A stretch of DNA of 62,410 bases from an uncultured Oscillospiraceae bacterium (GCA_949743955.1 CATJVQ010000040.1:1-62410); one strand, 5' to 3'. Numbered from the stretch's first letter, positions 37,812-46,676 are shown. Made by a program: numbers and translations. The notes: generated by a model not told the origin, from the sequence alone.

Positions 37812-37840
37812 ATTTTACACGATTTCTCCCTGATTTTCAA
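37812..37840 (-). promoter_or_regulatory. Promoter of the hydrogenase-phosphatase operon
   Basis: On the minus strand TTGAAA (37835-37840) and TAAAAT (37812-37817) are 17 bp apart. The rest of the 37763-38041 gap shows no other recognisable feature. Confidence 0.65.
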
Positions 37841-38041
37841 CATTCCTCCTTCCCTTTCGTGCAAAAATCCGGTTTCCTTTTTTCGCCGCAGCCTGTAAAA
37901 GAAATCCCGTGTTTCTCATATATAGCGAGGAAAGCACCATGGGATGCCTGAAAATTTCTGTAAAACGGAAAAAGTCCTGCGGTGGCGGGATAACTGCGCC
38001 GCTCCTCCCTGGAAAAGCAGAAGCAAAACGCTGTCGCAAAG

Positions 38042-38088
38042 AAAAAAGCGGACGCGCCGCACAAAGGAGAGGCGACTGTCCGCTTTTT
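38042..38088 (-). terminator. Terminator of the GH125 gene
   Basis: An 11-bp stem AAAAAGCGGAC/GTCCGCTTTTT (38043-38053/38078-38088) with a 24-base loop lies just after the GH125 stop. Poly-A and poly-T flanks let it work in both directions. Confidence 0.75.
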
Positions 38089-38096
38089 AGGGGGCC

Positions 38097-39395
38097 TTAA
38101 ATCTGTCCGAGCTGGCGAAGGGGGGCTTCGTCGAGATAGGTGCGCATGACCAGCTCGCAGAACATGGAATTCGCCCACGCAAACCATGGGCGTGTATAAT
38201 GGGAAGCATTGTCCTTCGAGAAGCTCTCGTGGATGTAGCCGGTGCCCGCGTCGGTGCGTAAGAGGATTTCGATGATGGCGCACCGGCGGTCGAAGCTGGA
38301 GCTGGTCAGTCCCTGCATGATGAGCCCGAGCGGCCAGATATAGCCGTCCGGCGTATGCGGGCTGCCGATCCCGTTGCACTCCTCCCCGGCGAAGTAATAC
38401 GGATTGCCTTCACTCAGCACATAGCTGCGTGTATTCTGATACAATTCGTCCTCCCTCTCGCAGTAGCCGAAGAAGGAGGCACTGAGCAGGCTTGGGTAAT
38501 TCGCGTCGTCCATCCAATTAAAATGATCGAGGCCGTCGGTCTCGTAGCAGTAGATGCGCCGTCCGCCGTGCTCCTGCACACCGTAGCGCTCAATCCCCGC
38601 CTGGATGCCCGCGCCTAGGATAGCGGCGCGCCGCTCGATGTTTTCGTCCCGCCATGTGTGGCGGTTGATGTCGCGCAGATCCTCGAGCACCACACTCGCC
38701 AGCATGTTCGACGGGATCAGATACCCGTAGGTACACGCATCGTCACTCGGGCGGAAGCCGGACCAGACCATTCCTGTATATCCCACCGGGGCGCCCTTCC
38801 CTTCACACGGAAGCGTCTCCGTAATCAGCGGGCTCTCGCGCTCGAAAAAGTACGGAGAACGCTGCATATGGTGCTGCTCGGTCTCCATCACATCCAGAAT
38901 GAGCTCATATGCCCGGCGGCATGTGTCGTCGAACACGGTCCACCTAGATTTCGCGCGCGCATAGCGGGCAGCTATCCAGAGCGGGAAGCACAAAGAATCC
39001 AGTTCAAATTTGCGCTCCCAGACCCATGGGGAAAATTTATCCGTCCGGTCAGACGGGCTGAAACTTTTCCCCTCCGGCGCGGCGTTGAAAGCGTTGGCGT
39101 AAGCGTCGGTCAAAATACATACAGCCTGGCGGCGGATAACCCCCTCGAACATGGCGGTAATCCCGCTGTCCTCCACAGCGCGCAGGTAAGGAAAGAGCTG
39201 CATGGAACTGTCACGCAGCCACATGGCGGGAATGTCCCCCGTGATGACAAACCAGCTCCCGTCTTCCTTCTGCTCGACTGTTGTCTGCCATGTATTAACG
39301 ATACAGCGTTCAAACATTTCCACAAGGTTGGTACCGCAGCCGCTTTGGCGCACACGCCCGATAAGTTCACGAACTGCCTGTGGAATCCCCTGCAT
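38097..39395 (-). CDS. GH125 family exo-alpha-1,6-mannosidase
   Basis: A 432-residue (alpha/alpha)6-barrel glycosidase of family GH125, which releases terminal alpha-1,6-mannose. Typical stretches are GDIPAMWLRDSSMQLFPYL, ERKFELDSLCFPLWIA, GMVWSGFRPSDDACTYGY and GYIHESFSKDNASHYTR. There is no signal peptide, so it acts inside the cell on imported mannosides. ATG 39395 has GAGAGGAAG nine bases upstream; the longer in-frame frame runs into the promoter. It is a single gene with its own promoter and terminator. Confidence 0.9.
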   Translation of the reverse strand: MQGIPQAVRELIGRVRQSGCGTNLVEMFERCIVNTWQTTVEQKEDGSWFVITGDIPAMWLRDSSMQLFPYLRAVEDSGITAMFEGVIRRQAVCILTDAYANAFNAAPEGKSFSPSDRTDKFSPWVWERKFELDSLCFPLWIAARYARAKSRWTVFDDTCRRAYELILDVMETEQHHMQRSPYFFERESPLITETLPCEGKGAPVGYTGMVWSGFRPSDDACTYGYLIPSNMLASVVLEDLRDINRHTWRDENIERRAAILGAGIQAGIERYGVQEHGGRRIYCYETDGLDHFNWMDDANYPSLLSASFFGYCEREDELYQNTRSYVLSEGNPYYFAGEECNGIGSPHTPDGYIWPLGLIMQGLTSSSFDRRCAIIEILLRTDAGTGYIHESFSKDNASHYTRPWFAWANSMFCELVMRTYLDEAPLRQLGQI

Positions 39396-39504
39396 GGATG
39401 ATAACTTCCTCTCTATCGATTTACTTCCGCCCTCCGGCAGCGCCCGGCGGAAGAACCATACCATAGAAACAGGGCTGGTATAGACACCCATAAGGTCTTT
39501 TTTT

Positions 39505-39534
39505 ATTTTAGCACAAAGGCAGTTAAAATTTCAA
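39505..39534 (-). promoter_or_regulatory. Promoter of the GH125 gene
   Basis: On the minus strand TTGAAA (39529-39534) and TAAAAT (39505-39510) are 18 bp apart. Confidence 0.6.
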
Positions 39535-39571
39535 CTGGTTTGCGCAATATTTTAGACCCTTTTCGAGCCTG

Positions 39572-39608
39572 TAAAAAGAGGGGCGGCGCCTAAAAACTGC
39601 GCCGCCCC
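39572..39608 (-). terminator. Terminator of the Cys-rich repeat gene
   Basis: On the minus strand a perfect 10-bp GC stem GGGGCGGCGC/GCGCCGCCCC is followed by TCTTTTT. Confidence 0.85.
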
Positions 39609-39635
39609 CGGAGGGTATGGAAAATATCGGGAAAG

Positions 39636-40079
39636 CTACATGGTATAGTTTTCCATGTTGTACGGGACAGGCGCCATCAGCCGGTAGATCTCGTTGACAG
39701 TATACTGGATATTGTCGATCTGGCTGCGCAGCGCGGAGCACGTGGAGCAGCTGTCGCAGGAAGAGCAGCTGTCATTCTCCCCGCAGCAGGAAGAGGCGCA
39801 GGGGAAGGGAACCTCAGGCGTCGGGATGAACGAATCGCAGTGGCAGCCGCATCCGCAGCTCCCGCAGCCACACCCCCAGTTTCCGCAGCCGTTTCCGCAG
39901 CCGCAGCCGTTTCCACAGCCGCAGCCGTTTCCACAGCCGCAGCCGTTTCCACAGCCACAGCCGTTTCCACAGCCACAGCCGTTTCCGCAGCCGCAGCAGG
40001 TACTGCCGCCGCACGCAGGACCGAAGCTGCCGCAGCGGATATAGTTCCCATTAAAAGGATTGCAGTTATAGACAGTCAT
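39636..40079 (-). CDS. Cys/Gly-rich hexapeptide-repeat protein
   Basis: A 147-residue protein with about 30 cysteines (20%). Residues 31-66 hold six tandem CGNGCG-type hexapeptides, encoded by an 18-bp DNA repeat. Further Cys clusters lie at 70-81 and 94-114, and the last 30 residues are Cys-free and probably helical. It has no signal peptide. GGAGG precedes ATG 40079. The composition recalls spore coat or metal-binding proteins, but I recognise no family. A perfect 9-bp hairpin (40123-40131/40145-40153) lies in its leader. Confidence 0.8.
   Translation of the reverse strand: MTVYNCNPFNGNYIRCGSFGPACGGSTCCGCGNGCGCGNGCGCGNGCGCGNGCGCGNGCGCGNGCGNWGCGCGSCGCGCHCDSFIPTPEVPFPCASSCCGENDSCSSCDSCSTCSALRSQIDNIQYTVNEIYRLMAPVPYNMENYTM
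39884..39990. repeat. 18-bp tandem repeat inside the Cys-rich gene
   Basis: About six copies of an 18-bp unit (CCGTTTCCACAGCCACAG on plus) differ at one or two bases. Each copy encodes one six-residue Cys/Gly/Asn repeat. Copy number is likely to vary between strains. Confidence 0.85.
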
Positions 40080-40122
40080 AAACGTTCCTCCATATTGCCG
40101 GACTTGTGTTTTGAACCTTATC

Positions 40123-40153
40123 TGCGGTTCACCGGGGATCCGCATGAACCGCA
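40123..40153. repeat. Perfect inverted repeat in the Cys-rich gene leader
   Basis: TGCGGTTCA and TGAACCGCA are separated by 13 bases, 44 bp before the ATG. It may be an operator or an mRNA hairpin. The remaining 40154-40270 shows no clear feature. Confidence 0.5.
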
Positions 40154-40271
40154 GCGCTACAGTGAGAATCCATAGCACTCCATTATACGGAGCTCCCCGC
40201 CCTTTGGTGACAATGTCCGGACACTGGGAGAAAAAATCGCCGTTCTGCTGGAATTCGCGGAAAAATCTTGC

Positions 40272-40277
40272 TATAAT
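40272..40277 (+). promoter_or_regulatory. Extended -10 of uppP
   Basis: TATAAT is preceded by TGC, an extended -10. No good -35 is seen. The start would be near 40284, about 30 bp before the gene. Confidence 0.5.
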
Positions 40278-40312
40278 AGAGGTCTCAACTTTTAATCGGG
40301 GAGTGATGAATA

Positions 40313-41137
40313 TTGAACTGGATAGAACTGGCCAAGGCGGCCATTATCGGTATCATTCAGGGGATCACGGAATGGCTGCCCATCAGCAGCACGGGGCACA
40401 TGATTCTCGCGGACGAGTGGATTCAGCTCGCCGTGAGCGAGCGCTTCCGAGAGATGTTCTTCGTGGTCATCCAGCTCGGGTCGATTCTGGCGGTGGCTGT
40501 GCTGTACTTCCACCGGCTCAACCCGTTTTCCCCCCGCAAGACAGCGAGGGAAAAGCGCGAGACATGGAGCCTGTGGGGAAAAGTCGTTATCGCGGCCATC
40601 CCCGGCGGGATTCTGGGCATTTTGTTCGACGATATTCTCGAGGAGCTGTTTTATAAGCCTGTCCCGGTGGCGGCGGCGCTCATTGTCTATGGTGTGCTGT
40701 TCATCGTGCTTGAGCGGTGGAACCGCCGCAGAAAGCTGCGTATCGACAGCATCGAAAAGCTGCGCCCGGAAACGGCGCTGGGCATCGGCCTGTTCCAGTC
40801 GCTCGCGCTTATCCCCGGCACATCGCGCTCCGGCTCGACCATTCTCGGCGCCATGGTGCTCGGCACCTCCCGCGAGGTGGCCGCCGAATTCTCGTTCTTC
40901 CTCGCCATCCCCATGATGGCCGGGGCGAGCGGCGTCAAGCTCTTAAAGCTCGGGCTCGACTACACGATGCAGGAGTGGAGCGTCCTCATCGTGGGCACGG
41001 CGTTCGCCTTCGCCGTATCGGTGGCGGCTATCCGCTTCCTGGTTGGCTTCGTCCGCCGCCACGATTTCTGCCCCTTCGGGTGGTATCGCATCGTGCTCGG
41101 CACGGTTGTGCTGCTTCATTTCCTTCTGGCGAGATAA
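40313..41137 (+). CDS. uppP: Undecaprenyl-diphosphatase
   Basis: A 274-residue membrane phosphatase (BacA family) that recycles undecaprenyl pyrophosphate for cell-wall synthesis and gives basal bacitracin resistance. The two signature motifs are present: GITEWLPISSTGH near the start and LIPGTSRSGSTI in the middle. About eight membrane spans are predicted. The start is TTG 40313, nine bases after GGGGAG; the nearby ATG is out of frame. Confidence 0.96.
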   Translation: MNWIELAKAAIIGIIQGITEWLPISSTGHMILADEWIQLAVSERFREMFFVVIQLGSILAVAVLYFHRLNPFSPRKTAREKRETWSLWGKVVIAAIPGGILGILFDDILEELFYKPVPVAAALIVYGVLFIVLERWNRRRKLRIDSIEKLRPETALGIGLFQSLALIPGTSRSGSTILGAMVLGTSREVAAEFSFFLAIPMMAGASGVKLLKLGLDYTMQEWSVLIVGTAFAFAVSVAAIRFLVGFVRRHDFCPFGWYRIVLGTVVLLHFLLAR

Positions 41138-41150
41138 CAGCCCGAACCAT

Positions 41151-41195
41151 GCAGAAAACCCCGCGGATCCAGGCGGATCCGGCGGGGTTTTCTGC
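41151..41195. terminator. Bidirectional terminator between uppP and the ABC permease
   Basis: A 14-bp stem (41151-41164/41182-41195) with A-run and T-run inside it separates two convergent genes. The loop holds two GGATCC copies. Confidence 0.85.
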
Positions 41196-41198
41196 GGT

Positions 41199-43700
41199 TT
41201 ATGATGGATTTGTAATCCGCACAGACTGGGTGTCCTCCGATTCCTCCGGGGGGAAAGGCGCCACCGCCCCCACTCCGGATTCGAGGATGGAATCGACGAG
41301 CGCGTCGAAGAGTTCGTCGAGGCCGGCGGCGTAGCCTGCCCGGGCGTGGTCGTTTTTCCACCCCTCCCGGAACTGCTCGAGGATGTCCCGAGGCAGGAAG
41401 GCCGGATTCACCTGAAGCTCGACGGTCCGTCCCCGCCCGGCCGGACAGAGTACCAAATTGACTGTGACCCGGTTATCGGAGGCGAAGCTCGGCTCCAGCG
41501 CCGCCATCCGCTCTGTGGAGATGTCCGCGCGGGAAGCATAGCAGCTGTTCTCGGCGTTCTCCAGCAGCACCTCAAGGTCGCTGCCGACAAAAAGGGTCTC
41601 GTAGTCAGCGGGCCCGTAGGAGGCCTCCGCGTCCAAATCATCGGCCGAGAAATACATGGGGCCCATGAGCTGCAATATGTTCAGCGACGACTGCGCTTGA
41701 GAAATAGAGGCGTAGGCGTGGTCGATTTCGGAAAAGTCGATGCTGTCGAATCCGGCATAACCGTAGGTGGTGAGGAGGCGCAGCGTGTTCTGGTATGCGT
41801 CCGTAATCAGCACATAGCAGTCGTCGAACGCGCTCTCCCCGGCCGGGAGCGGCATGCTTAGCATCTTGTGGCCGTCCACATTGAAGAAGCGAGGTTTCAG
41901 GCACACATAGCCGAGCGGCTTCGCGTCCGTCATCTGATCGTAGGTCTCCGCGAGGATATCCGCGCGCAGGGCCTCAATGAGCGTCTGCGTCTGCTCCTCG
42001 GTGAGCATGGCGGGCGTGACGCCGAACATCAGGCGGTTCATGAGCGTCACGCTTTCGATATCCGGCGCATCGAATGAAAAGACAGGCTGTGTCTGCCTCT
42101 TGACCTCCTCAAAGGCATTCAGGCGGTTGTAGAACTCCATCGCCTCCGGGTTCATCCAGTTCCCGTATTCACGCCGCAGGACAGAGCCGTTCTTCATCGT
42201 GTACTCAAGTGTGATGCCGACACCGCCGTGCTCATCGGAACGGATGAGCGCGTCGTGCAGGTCGTGGACAAGCGCTTTCGCGCTCTCCTGCTCAAGCGTG
42301 ACCGTGTTCACATAGGTGGAGCCGTAGTAACCGGCGTACTGCCCGCCGCTCGCGGCGTAGGCCGCCTGCGCCTGGCGGGCTGTGGTAAGGTCGAGGCGCG
42401 CAAAGCCGTAGCGGTCCTCGAAAGCAATCTCCACCTTTTCAACATTTTCCGCAGCGGGCAGACGTGCCTCAAACCCGAGCCCGCCGCAGGAGAGAACGAC
42501 GAGAAAGATGACTGGCAGGAGCGCACCCGCGCCGACCATCGGCAGCGCCCGGCGCAGGGTAGAGAAGCCGCGCGCGAGGATGCACTCGGCCACGCAGTAG
42601 ATAAGCACACTGCCGAACACGCTCCCTAAAAGCCGGAGCCAGACCGCATCACTGCCGGAAGTGGCGATAAAGAGCCCGGAAAAGAGGAGTCCTCCCAGGA
42701 TGGACGCGCTGAACTTTAAGAGAAGTGTCAAGGGGTTATTGAAGCCGGTCCTCCCGGAGAGCTCGCTGCGGCGGCGATCGTAGCAGAAGAGGGCGAGGAA
42801 GAGCAGTCCCGCGGCGAGCAGGAGCCAGATCCCCAGCGCGGCAAACAGGGGGACAGCCGTCTGCATCACTTCGTCCATCCGGGCGCTGCCGCCGACTAGG
42901 CCGAACGCGCCGGCACGCAGCCCCTGCGTCCTCGCGAGGGAGGGGAAGGTGTTTTGCAGATAGGAGGGCAGCAGAGCGGGAGAGGAGAGGGAGAGAAAGC
43001 CGCCGTCCGGAGAGACGAAGCCCCTGAGCATATTCTGCACTGTCTGGATAGCGGCCATTGCCAGCACAGGCAGGAAGAAATAGACGCCGAGCGAATAGAC
43101 GATGCTATCAAAGAGCGTGCCCGAGAGGACGCACACAAGCGTGCAGATACTGAGCAGCGCCAGTGCGGAAATCGTGCACGTTGCAAGGAACAGGAAGGCT
43201 TCCGGGAGGGAAAACTCCGTGCTGCCGAAGCCGAACGCGGCGGCGAGGGTGATGAGGAAATTGGCGAGCAGCGGCATGAGGATCAGCAGAGCGCCCGCGG
43301 CGTAGTTGAGAAGCAGGATATGCCGCCGCCGGATGGGCAGCGAGTGGATAAGATCGGTGGACTGCCGCCGGTAGAGGAAGGCATACTGAAGAGTACAGTA
43401 GAGAAGCGGCAGGCCAATAACGGAAAGGTTAAACAGAAACTGCGCGGTATAGGAGGCGAAGAGCCCTCCGGTGCCGGTGAAAAAGCTCTCCGCGGCCGGA
43501 TTCTCCTGCGCCCGCATGTTCGCGGCGGTGAGGATATACGGCAGCGGCATGCAGAGGAATTCATAGAGGAATGAAAACACGCACAGGCCCAGATTCTTGC
43601 GCAGGATATGGCGAAAATAGTGCCGCAGGCGGCTTTCGCCGAACGCGGCTCTCCCATCGGAGCCCAAAACGCCGCTAGAAAAGGACGTTGCTGTAGTCAT
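41199..43700 (-). CDS. ABC transporter permease, large YtrC/D-like
   Basis: An 833-residue protein. Residues 1-420 contain about ten membrane spans; the rest is a large soluble, probably extracytoplasmic, region. It overlaps the ATPase gene by 26 bp and is preceded by GGAGG. With the YtrA-like regulator and ATPase it forms the module found in Firmicutes for cell-envelope or antibiotic stress. No named family can be assigned with certainty. It could be an exporter or a sensor of the bacitracin/ramoplanin-response type (inference). Confidence 0.78.
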   Translation of the reverse strand: MTTATSFSSGVLGSDGRAAFGESRLRHYFRHILRKNLGLCVFSFLYEFLCMPLPYILTAANMRAQENPAAESFFTGTGGLFASYTAQFLFNLSVIGLPLLYCTLQYAFLYRRQSTDLIHSLPIRRRHILLLNYAAGALLILMPLLANFLITLAAAFGFGSTEFSLPEAFLFLATCTISALALLSICTLVCVLSGTLFDSIVYSLGVYFFLPVLAMAAIQTVQNMLRGFVSPDGGFLSLSSPALLPSYLQNTFPSLARTQGLRAGAFGLVGGSARMDEVMQTAVPLFAALGIWLLLAAGLLFLALFCYDRRRSELSGRTGFNNPLTLLLKFSASILGGLLFSGLFIATSGSDAVWLRLLGSVFGSVLIYCVAECILARGFSTLRRALPMVGAGALLPVIFLVVLSCGGLGFEARLPAAENVEKVEIAFEDRYGFARLDLTTARQAQAAYAASGGQYAGYYGSTYVNTVTLEQESAKALVHDLHDALIRSDEHGGVGITLEYTMKNGSVLRREYGNWMNPEAMEFYNRLNAFEEVKRQTQPVFSFDAPDIESVTLMNRLMFGVTPAMLTEEQTQTLIEALRADILAETYDQMTDAKPLGYVCLKPRFFNVDGHKMLSMPLPAGESAFDDCYVLITDAYQNTLRLLTTYGYAGFDSIDFSEIDHAYASISQAQSSLNILQLMGPMYFSADDLDAEASYGPADYETLFVGSDLEVLLENAENSCYASRADISTERMAALEPSFASDNRVTVNLVLCPAGRGRTVELQVNPAFLPRDILEQFREGWKNDHARAGYAAGLDELFDALVDSILESGVGAVAPFPPEESEDTQSVRITNPS

Positions 43701-44589
43701 AGCCTATCGCCTCCATTTCACTGATGAATACTTCCTCAAGCGTGAGGGGCAGCCCCTCGGAGAAGAGAGGCGAGTAGTCCTCCAGCAGCGCGAGGACATC
43801 CGCGCTGTTCCCGCGCGCGACCAAGTGGATAAGGCTTCCGTGTGTCTCGAGCGAGAGCACATCGAGGCGCTTTTTGATTTCCTCCGGATCCGGCAGGGGC
43901 CGGAACGCCGCCTGCACCTTGCAGAAACCGAGCTTGAGTTCGTCCAGCTCCTTCTGGAACAGGATGTTCCCCCGGTGCACCAGCCCGACATGATCGCACA
44001 AATCCTCGAGTTCCCGAAGATTGTGGGAGGTGATGATAACGGTCGCGTCCCGGCGGGAGACATCGTCGGAGAGGATCTTGCGCACGGCCGTGCGGATGAT
44101 GGGGTCCAGTCCGTCGAAGGCTTCGTCGAGGAGGAGGAAGGGGGTCTGCGCCGAAAGGCCCAACAGCAGCGCCGCCTGGCGCGCCATTCCCTTCGAGAAG
44201 GTCTGGAGCTTCCGCTTTCTCTCGAGCGGGAACTTCCCGCTCAACTCCGCGTACCGCTCCCACGACCAGTTCGGGTAGAATCCGGCGTAGAGCGCAGCCA
44301 TCTCGTCCACGGTGGCGCCGGGGAAATAGAAGAAATCGTCGCTCACGAAAAAGATGCGCTCCTTGATGTGCTCGTTTTCGAACACGCTCTGCCCGTCTAC
44401 CTCGAGGCTTCCGCCGTCGGGCCGGTAGACCCCCGCGATGAGGCGCAGAAGCGTGGACTTGCCCGAGCCGTTCGGGCCGATGAGCCCATAGATGGATCCG
44501 GAGCCGATTTCGGTGGAAAAATCATCGAGCGCAAGGACAGTGTCAGGCGGCGTGTCAAAATGTTTGGTGAGATGCTCGGCTTTAATCAC
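43675..44589 (-). CDS. ABC transporter ATP-binding protein, YtrB-like
   Basis: A 304-residue ATPase. Walker A is GPNGSGKST; a signature-like stretch precedes SAQTPFLLLDEAFDGLDPI (Walker B), and the H-loop is TSHN. The signature LSGGQ is poorly kept (SKGMARQAALLLGLS), as in many YtrB proteins. GTG 44589 has GGAGG upstream and overlaps the regulator's end. It energises the large permease downstream. Confidence 0.9.
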   Translation of the reverse strand: MIKAEHLTKHFDTPPDTVLALDDFSTEIGSGSIYGLIGPNGSGKSTLLRLIAGVYRPDGGSLEVDGQSVFENEHIKERIFFVSDDFFYFPGATVDEMAALYAGFYPNWSWERYAELSGKFPLERKRKLQTFSKGMARQAALLLGLSAQTPFLLLDEAFDGLDPIIRTAVRKILSDDVSRRDATVIITSHNLRELEDLCDHVGLVHRGNILFQKELDELKLGFCKVQAAFRPLPDPEEIKKRLDVLSLETHGSLIHLVARGNSADVLALLEDYSPLFSEGLPLTLEEVFISEMEAIGYDYSNVLF

Positions 44590-44968
44590 AGTGCTCCTCC
44601 TCTCCTTCCTGCCTGTACGCCTCCCGCACCACGCGCGAGACGTCGGCAAACGGGATGCGGTTCTTGTACGCGGTATCAGCCACCTCGCGCAGGTTTTCGA
44701 GCAGCCGTTCGCTCACCTGCCGCGACACGACCGCCTCCTCGCCCACAAAGTTCCCCTTCCCGGATACGGTATAGATAATTTTGTTCCGCTCAAGCTCCGC
44801 ATATGCCTTCTGCACCGTGTTGGGGTTGACCCCCAGCTCTCTGGCAAGATTGCGCACGGAGGGCAGCTTATCGCCGTTTTTCAGATCCCCCACCATAATG
44901 AGTTCGGAGATGCGGCGGAATACCTGCTCATAAATGGGCGCGCGGCTATATGGATCAATCGTTATCAA
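44582..44968 (-). CDS. GntR family regulator, YtrA subfamily
   Basis: A 128-residue short GntR protein with a winged helix (about 10-75, DKLPSVRNLARELGVNPNTV) and a small C-terminal helical tail, the YtrA layout. It is first of three genes (regulator, ATPase, permease) and probably represses them until envelope stress. TTG 44968 follows AGGGG with seven-base spacing. Upstream on the minus strand TTGACG and TATGCT are 17 bp apart, followed by TAATAC-like repeats (about 45010-45050) that could be its operator. Confidence 0.9.
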   Translation of the reverse strand: MITIDPYSRAPIYEQVFRRISELIMVGDLKNGDKLPSVRNLARELGVNPNTVQKAYAELERNKIIYTVSGKGNFVGEEAVVSRQVSERLLENLREVADTAYKNRIPFADVSRVVREAYRQEGEEEHCD

Positions 44969-45256
44969 ACAGACACCCCTTTTCACGGTGGATTTCCGGG
45001 CAGACGGCTTATACCGTATTAAGCGTATTATATGTATTAGTACAGTATAAGCATACCATGTTTTCGGCCGTTCGTCAATCGCTTTTTTCTGTTCATCCGG
45101 AAGAAATTGCAGATTTCGCAAAAGCGGGAGGCGAAAAAAATTCGGAGAGAAACGGGAAAACCGGAAGAGCGGAGAAAGTTCAGGAAAGGATTTCTTTTTT
45201 TCACAAGGTGTGGTACACTGAGACATATTCCGAAAAGAGAAAGGAACGAAACAAAC

Positions 45257-45799
45257 ATGAAAGAACTCTGGGACATGTTTCTGACTTTCTGCCGTATCGG
45301 CGGGCTCACGTTCGGCGGCGGCTACGCCATGCTGCCGATGCTGCAGAAGGAGGTCGTGGAACGCCAGGGCTGGGCGACAGAGGAGGAGCTGATGGATTAC
45401 TACGCCATTGGCCAGTGTACGCCCGGCGTCATCGCGGTGAACACGGCCACGTTTATCGGCTATAAGCGGCGGGGCCTGGCGGGCGCCATGTGCGCGACAG
45501 CGGGCGTCATCTTCCCCTCGCTGGTGATCATCACGGTGATCGCCGCGTTCATCCAGAATTTTGCGGACATCCCGGCCGTGCAGCACGCGTTCGCGGGCAT
45601 CCGGGTGGCGGTGTGTGCGCTCGTGCTCGGAGCAGTCATCAAGCTGTGGAAGAGCGGGGTCAAAAACACGGTGGGGGTCATCCTCTTTGCCGCCGCCTTC
45701 CTCGCCACGGCCATCCTCGGCCTCTCCCCTGTGTGGACGGTGATCGCCGCCGGGCTCGTGGGCGTCGTGCGCTGGAAAAAGGAAGGGGGGAAGAAGTGA
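45257..45799 (+). CDS. chrA: Chromate transporter, N-terminal-type subunit
   Basis: A 180-residue membrane protein of the CHR family. The signature FGGGYAMLPMLQKEVV lies at about 18-33, and GQCTPGVIAVNTATFIGY is also conserved. Short CHR proteins act as pairs; the partner follows with a one-base overlap. Whether the substrate is chromate, sulfate or another anion is unknown. ATG 45257 has AAAGGAACG upstream; the longer frame has no ribosome site. Confidence 0.9.
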   Translation: MKELWDMFLTFCRIGGLTFGGGYAMLPMLQKEVVERQGWATEEELMDYYAIGQCTPGVIAVNTATFIGYKRRGLAGAMCATAGVIFPSLVIITVIAAFIQNFADIPAVQHAFAGIRVAVCALVLGAVIKLWKSGVKNTVGVILFAAAFLATAILGLSPVWTVIAAGLVGVVRWKKEGGKK

Positions 45800-46371
45800 T
45801 GGAGTGGATGGTCTTTGTCCTTCTGTTCTATGAATTCTTCAAGGCCGGGCTGTTCGCCGTGGGCGGAGGGCTGGCGACTCTCCCGTTCCTTTACGACATC
45901 GCCGCGCGCTACGACTGGCTCTCCGCCGCGGTGCTTCCGGACATGATCGCCGTCTCGGAATCGACACCCGGCCCCATCGGCGTCAATATGGCCACGTATG
46001 CGGGCTTCAACGCGGCGGGTGTCGCCGGCAGCCTGACTGCCACTGTCGCACTGGTGACACCGTCGGTCCTCGTTATCATCTGCATCTCCAAATTCCTTGC
46101 TAGGTTTAACGAGAAGCCGGTCGTCCAGTCGGTGTTCGCGTCCCTGCGTCCGGCGGTGGCCGGGCTCATCGCCGCGGCGGGCTGGCAGGTGTTCCGCGTG
46201 AGCATCTTCACCCTCGAACGCTTCGCCCTCACCCGCGACCTCACTTCGCTCGTGAGCCTGCCGGCGCTGCTGCTGTTCATCGTCATCTTTGTGCTCATGC
46301 GCAAGCTCGGCGGGCACCCAATTCTGTATATTGCCGGAGCGGCCGTTGTCGGCATCGTGCTCGGGCTGTAA
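45799..46371 (+). CDS. chrA: Chromate transporter, second subunit
   Basis: A 190-residue CHR partner with its own signature FAVGGGLATLPFLYDIA (about 19-35) and ESTPGPIGVNMATYAGF. Six membrane spans are likely. The ATG overlaps the first gene's stop (TGATG). Together the two make a typical ~370-residue CHR transporter split in two. Confidence 0.9.
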   Translation: MEWMVFVLLFYEFFKAGLFAVGGGLATLPFLYDIAARYDWLSAAVLPDMIAVSESTPGPIGVNMATYAGFNAAGVAGSLTATVALVTPSVLVIICISKFLARFNEKPVVQSVFASLRPAVAGLIAAAGWQVFRVSIFTLERFALTRDLTSLVSLPALLLFIVIFVLMRKLGGHPILYIAGAAVVGIVLGL

Positions 46372-46390
46372 AGCTCCAGACAATTCAGAC

Positions 46391-46676
46391 GAAAATCCCT
46401 CCGGAACGCCGGAGGGATTTCAGCTTGTCGACAAAGTCGACAAGCTGCATGGGAGGAACCGCCAATCGCGTCGGCTGCGCCTCGCTCTGTCCGTTCCCCC
46501 ATGGACCCCTTCGAGGTCGCAAACCGGCTCCGGAAGCCCACTGGGCTTCCTCACCGCCGCTTTGCTCTAAGGGTGTTCCTCCGGCGGTACACGCCCGCCT
46601 TCGGAACAGATTTCTTGTTCTAAGGGCTTTTTCGGCAGTCCGAAATCCCTCCGGGACGCCGGAGGGATTTTTTAAC
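46391..46676. repeat. Palindromic intergenic repeat region
   Basis: Two near-identical hairpins with 12-bp perfect stems (AAATCCCTCCGG/CCGGAGGGATTT) lie at 46393-46420 and 46643-46670, differing only in the 4-base loop (AACG/GACG). Directly after the first is a perfect 12-bp palindrome with an AAA loop (46421-46447, CAGCTTGTCGAC). The second ends in six T and can terminate transcription. The ~195 bp between has no convincing gene. The layout suggests a dispersed mobile palindromic element of the REP/MITE kind. Confidence 0.6.

Noticed and set aside
39884-39990. A short CRISPR-like array
   Set aside because: The 18-bp units are contiguous, in frame and encode the Cys/Gly repeats; there are no unique spacers.
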